64,000 bases of DNA, from positions 1,721,001 through 1,785,000 of the forward strand of contig JACVVK020000060.1 in NCBI GenBank assembly GCA_018292915.2, read 5' to 3'. Made by a program: the position numbers and the translations under genes. Shown in pieces: positions 62,977-64,000 of this stretch. This DNA comes from Batillaria attramentaria (Eukaryota; Mollusca; Gastropoda; Batillariidae). The notes below the pieces were generated by a model. That model did not search any database, was not told the origin of the DNA, and was given only the letters and a program-made list of their open reading frames with translations. Every line of letters starts with the position of its first letter. Positions within the stretch are counted from its first letter, which is position 1.

Positions 62977-63963
62977 ATTTATTGCTTCTTAGTTACAATT
63001 AAGTAGAATTTGCTTAATTAATTAAGGATAACCATAATACCAGCAAAGGCAAACTTTAACTTATAACTTAAATGTAAGGCTGGCAAATTTTGGTACATCA
63101 TAGTTCATACTCCCAAACAACTGCTTTTCAAGTGCTGCCTCACCAACTTCGATCAGAATGTATGTATCAACGATGTCAAATCTGAACAAAGTTTCAAATA
63201 ATTATACACATGTATACGTATACAGAATAACTGCACTAAAATGTTTTGTATATAATTTTGGATTCTGAATTCCAAAAATACAAACCTTTTCTGAATACAT
63301 AATACAATTACAATTGCTTTTCTAGTCACACCCACGATTATTCCAGAAGCTTCATGGCCTCACCTGAACCAGTTTCACAGCACTAAGTGTAATGGCTAAG
63401 GCGTGTGTCAAACTAATTACGGTATGCACACTCACAACAGCTGTACTTACTTTCGTCGGCGATTAGTCTCTTGAGACAGTTTGCGCGCCTTGGACAAAAC
63501 ATCAGTTTTCTCTGGATCACTTGTAGTTTTCAGAGCTTCTATTTGCTCCCTTTCAATGTACTTGTAACGTTTACTGCAGTTTATGTAAAGAAACTTCCAA
63601 TCTTTGTCATAAAGATTTGCAATAAAGAAATGAACGAGAAACGGCACGAACAGTTCATCGCAGCAATCAGCAAAAAGATAAGAATGGTAAGAGTTTTAAC
63701 ATTTCAAACGGGACGGTAACAGAACTTATTGCACTTAGAAAAGGTAAATGGCGCCTCGAACAAACGGCAACTGACATATGAATACGTTTACAGTCTTTGA
63801 AAAAGAATAAAACAGAACAGTCGTTTAGTATTTGACACGCCTACAGTGATTACTGTCTGTTTGTGTAGTTGCCAGCTCGCGTCACAACGAAAGCCGTGGA
63901 TATGATAAGCCATGTCATTTACAAAGGATACGAATAAGCTCCTGCTAGTAATCGGCTGTCCAT
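50771..63963 (-). CDS. CEP126: Centrosomal protein of 126 kDa (CEP126-like)
   Basis: CEP126 localises to centrosome and basal body, is linked to dynactin, and is needed for microtubule organisation and cilium formation. Minus-strand exons: 63963-63923 (tentative), 63573-63451, 62496-60315, 59917-59788, 57887-57616, 57330-56469, 56100-55951, 55409-55335, 54100-54018, 50890-50771 (stop 50773-50771). They total 4038 nt, about 1345 residues, all in phase; vertebrate CEP126 is about 1100. Family matches: a basic N-terminal helix (KARKLSQETNRRRKQLALKR), TEKYQRYNVP, GGLDEALRLV, QQKSLHEFNEAIRREID, SLSSLDSLEEGN, KKAVRFADLHYEEE, TPTDDEINNLWMNMRSIL, and near the end LSMEEHRLLESLDRLNERLK. The 2.18-kb exon 3 encodes over half the protein, mostly low-complexity Gln/Ser/Ala-rich. 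The first exon (MDSRLLAGAYSYP) was chosen because its ATG, phase and GTAAAT donor fit. The last exon rests on phase and splice consensus. Confidence 0.85.
54247..55083. mobile_element. pogo/Tigger-like MITE in CEP126 intron 8
   Basis: The left end CAGTCAAACCTG and right end CAGGTTCGACTG are inverted repeats with one mismatch, each abutting TA within (TA)n stretches. Inside the ends, GGCGGTCACC and GGTGACCGCC are also inverted, and phrases like gttagacagtg recur. A TA target duplication and CAG...AACCTG ends fit Tc1/mariner-pogo (Tigger-like) elements. No transposase is present. Confidence 0.75.
58240..59769. mobile_element. 1530-bp non-autonomous DNA transposon with 6-bp TSD
   Basis: Inverted ends CATGGGTGAAAG (58240-58251) and CTTTCACCCATG (59758-59769) are flanked by perfect AACATG duplications (58234-58239 and 59770-59775). 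Near the left end is a GC-rich palindrome (GCAACGCCCCCCGG). Internally a roughly 190-bp segment starting GGGAAAATCC is repeated in diverged form (about 59130-59275 and 59338-59470). No transposase is recognisable. It lies in CEP126 intron 4, and its right end is 18 nt from the splice donor of the exon ending at 59788. Confidence 0.85.
59961..60093. repeat. Seven exact tandem copies of a 19-bp unit
   Basis: The unit TCACAATAGAGTGGGCCAG is repeated seven times without spacers or mismatches (133 bp) in CEP126 intron 3. Perfect identity suggests a young, probably polymorphic array. Confidence 0.97.
60238..60285. repeat. (CA)n microsatellite
   Basis: A CA run about 30 nt downstream (on minus) of the splice donor of the large CEP126 exon. 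Confidence 0.95.
62936..63000. repeat. (GATAA)n tract with retroposon-like tail
   Basis: About eight GATAA units followed by GATTTATTGCTTCTTAGTTA. (GATAA)n next to a TTTATT-containing block is a common ending of molluscan retroposons. It lies in CEP126 intron 2, which otherwise shows nothing recognisable. Confidence 0.7.
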
Positions 63964-64000
63964 GGCGTAGTCTGTTTGTGTTTTCTGGTGTCCTTCAGAC

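Overview
This window is animal nuclear DNA: small GT-AG exons scattered through long AT-rich introns, many CA/TG, CT and AT microsatellites, tRNA-derived SINEs and short DNA transposons. The proteins and the repeat types suggest a lophotrochozoan, most likely a gastropod mollusc. That assignment is an inference, because no species-specific marker is visible. Exon models were built by hand from conserved protein blocks, splice consensus and codon-phase continuity. The three complete models each sum to a multiple of three.

Layout: (1) 92-1185 (+) is the 3' end of a cortactin-type gene: three exons carrying an acidic/proline-rich linker and a C-terminal SH3 domain. (2) 13628-7258 (-) is a complete five-exon TIGAR-type fructose-2,6-bisphosphatase gene of about 519 residues, roughly twice the vertebrate length because of a disordered insert; its likely 3' UTR runs to about 3340. 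(3) 13.6-18.7 kb is the divergent intergenic region between TIGAR and the next gene. It is packed with minisatellites, CAGT-rich sequence, TTTCGCGAAA palindromes and a SINE. (4) 18718-44928 (+) is a 31-exon CEP162 gene of about 1425 residues. Its introns hold SINEs, a TGACCTTGACC/GGTCAAGGTCA tandem-repeat element, a 710-bp TG/TGAG microsatellite, and remnants of PIF/Harbinger and hAT transposases plus a THAP-domain ORF. One exon (33820-34082) is broken by compensating frame disruptions. (5) 63963-50771 (-) is a 10-exon CEP126-like gene of about 1345 residues with a long 3' UTR that meets the CEP162 3' end at about 45.99 kb.

How they may work together: CEP162 (centriole distal end, transition-zone assembly) and CEP126 (centrosome and basal body, microtubule organisation and ciliogenesis) are both cilium/centrosome proteins. 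Here they are tail-to-tail neighbours whose poly(A) signals are only about 35 nt apart. Cortactin (branched actin) and TIGAR (glycolytic control) are also tail-to-tail. No operon-like arrangement or new enzymatic system is evident. The most unusual items are the TIGAR insert, the abutting CEP162/CEP126 3' ends, the nuclear-receptor-half-site repeat element, a set of well-delimited non-autonomous transposons with visible target-site duplications, and the CAGT-rich promoter-side island.
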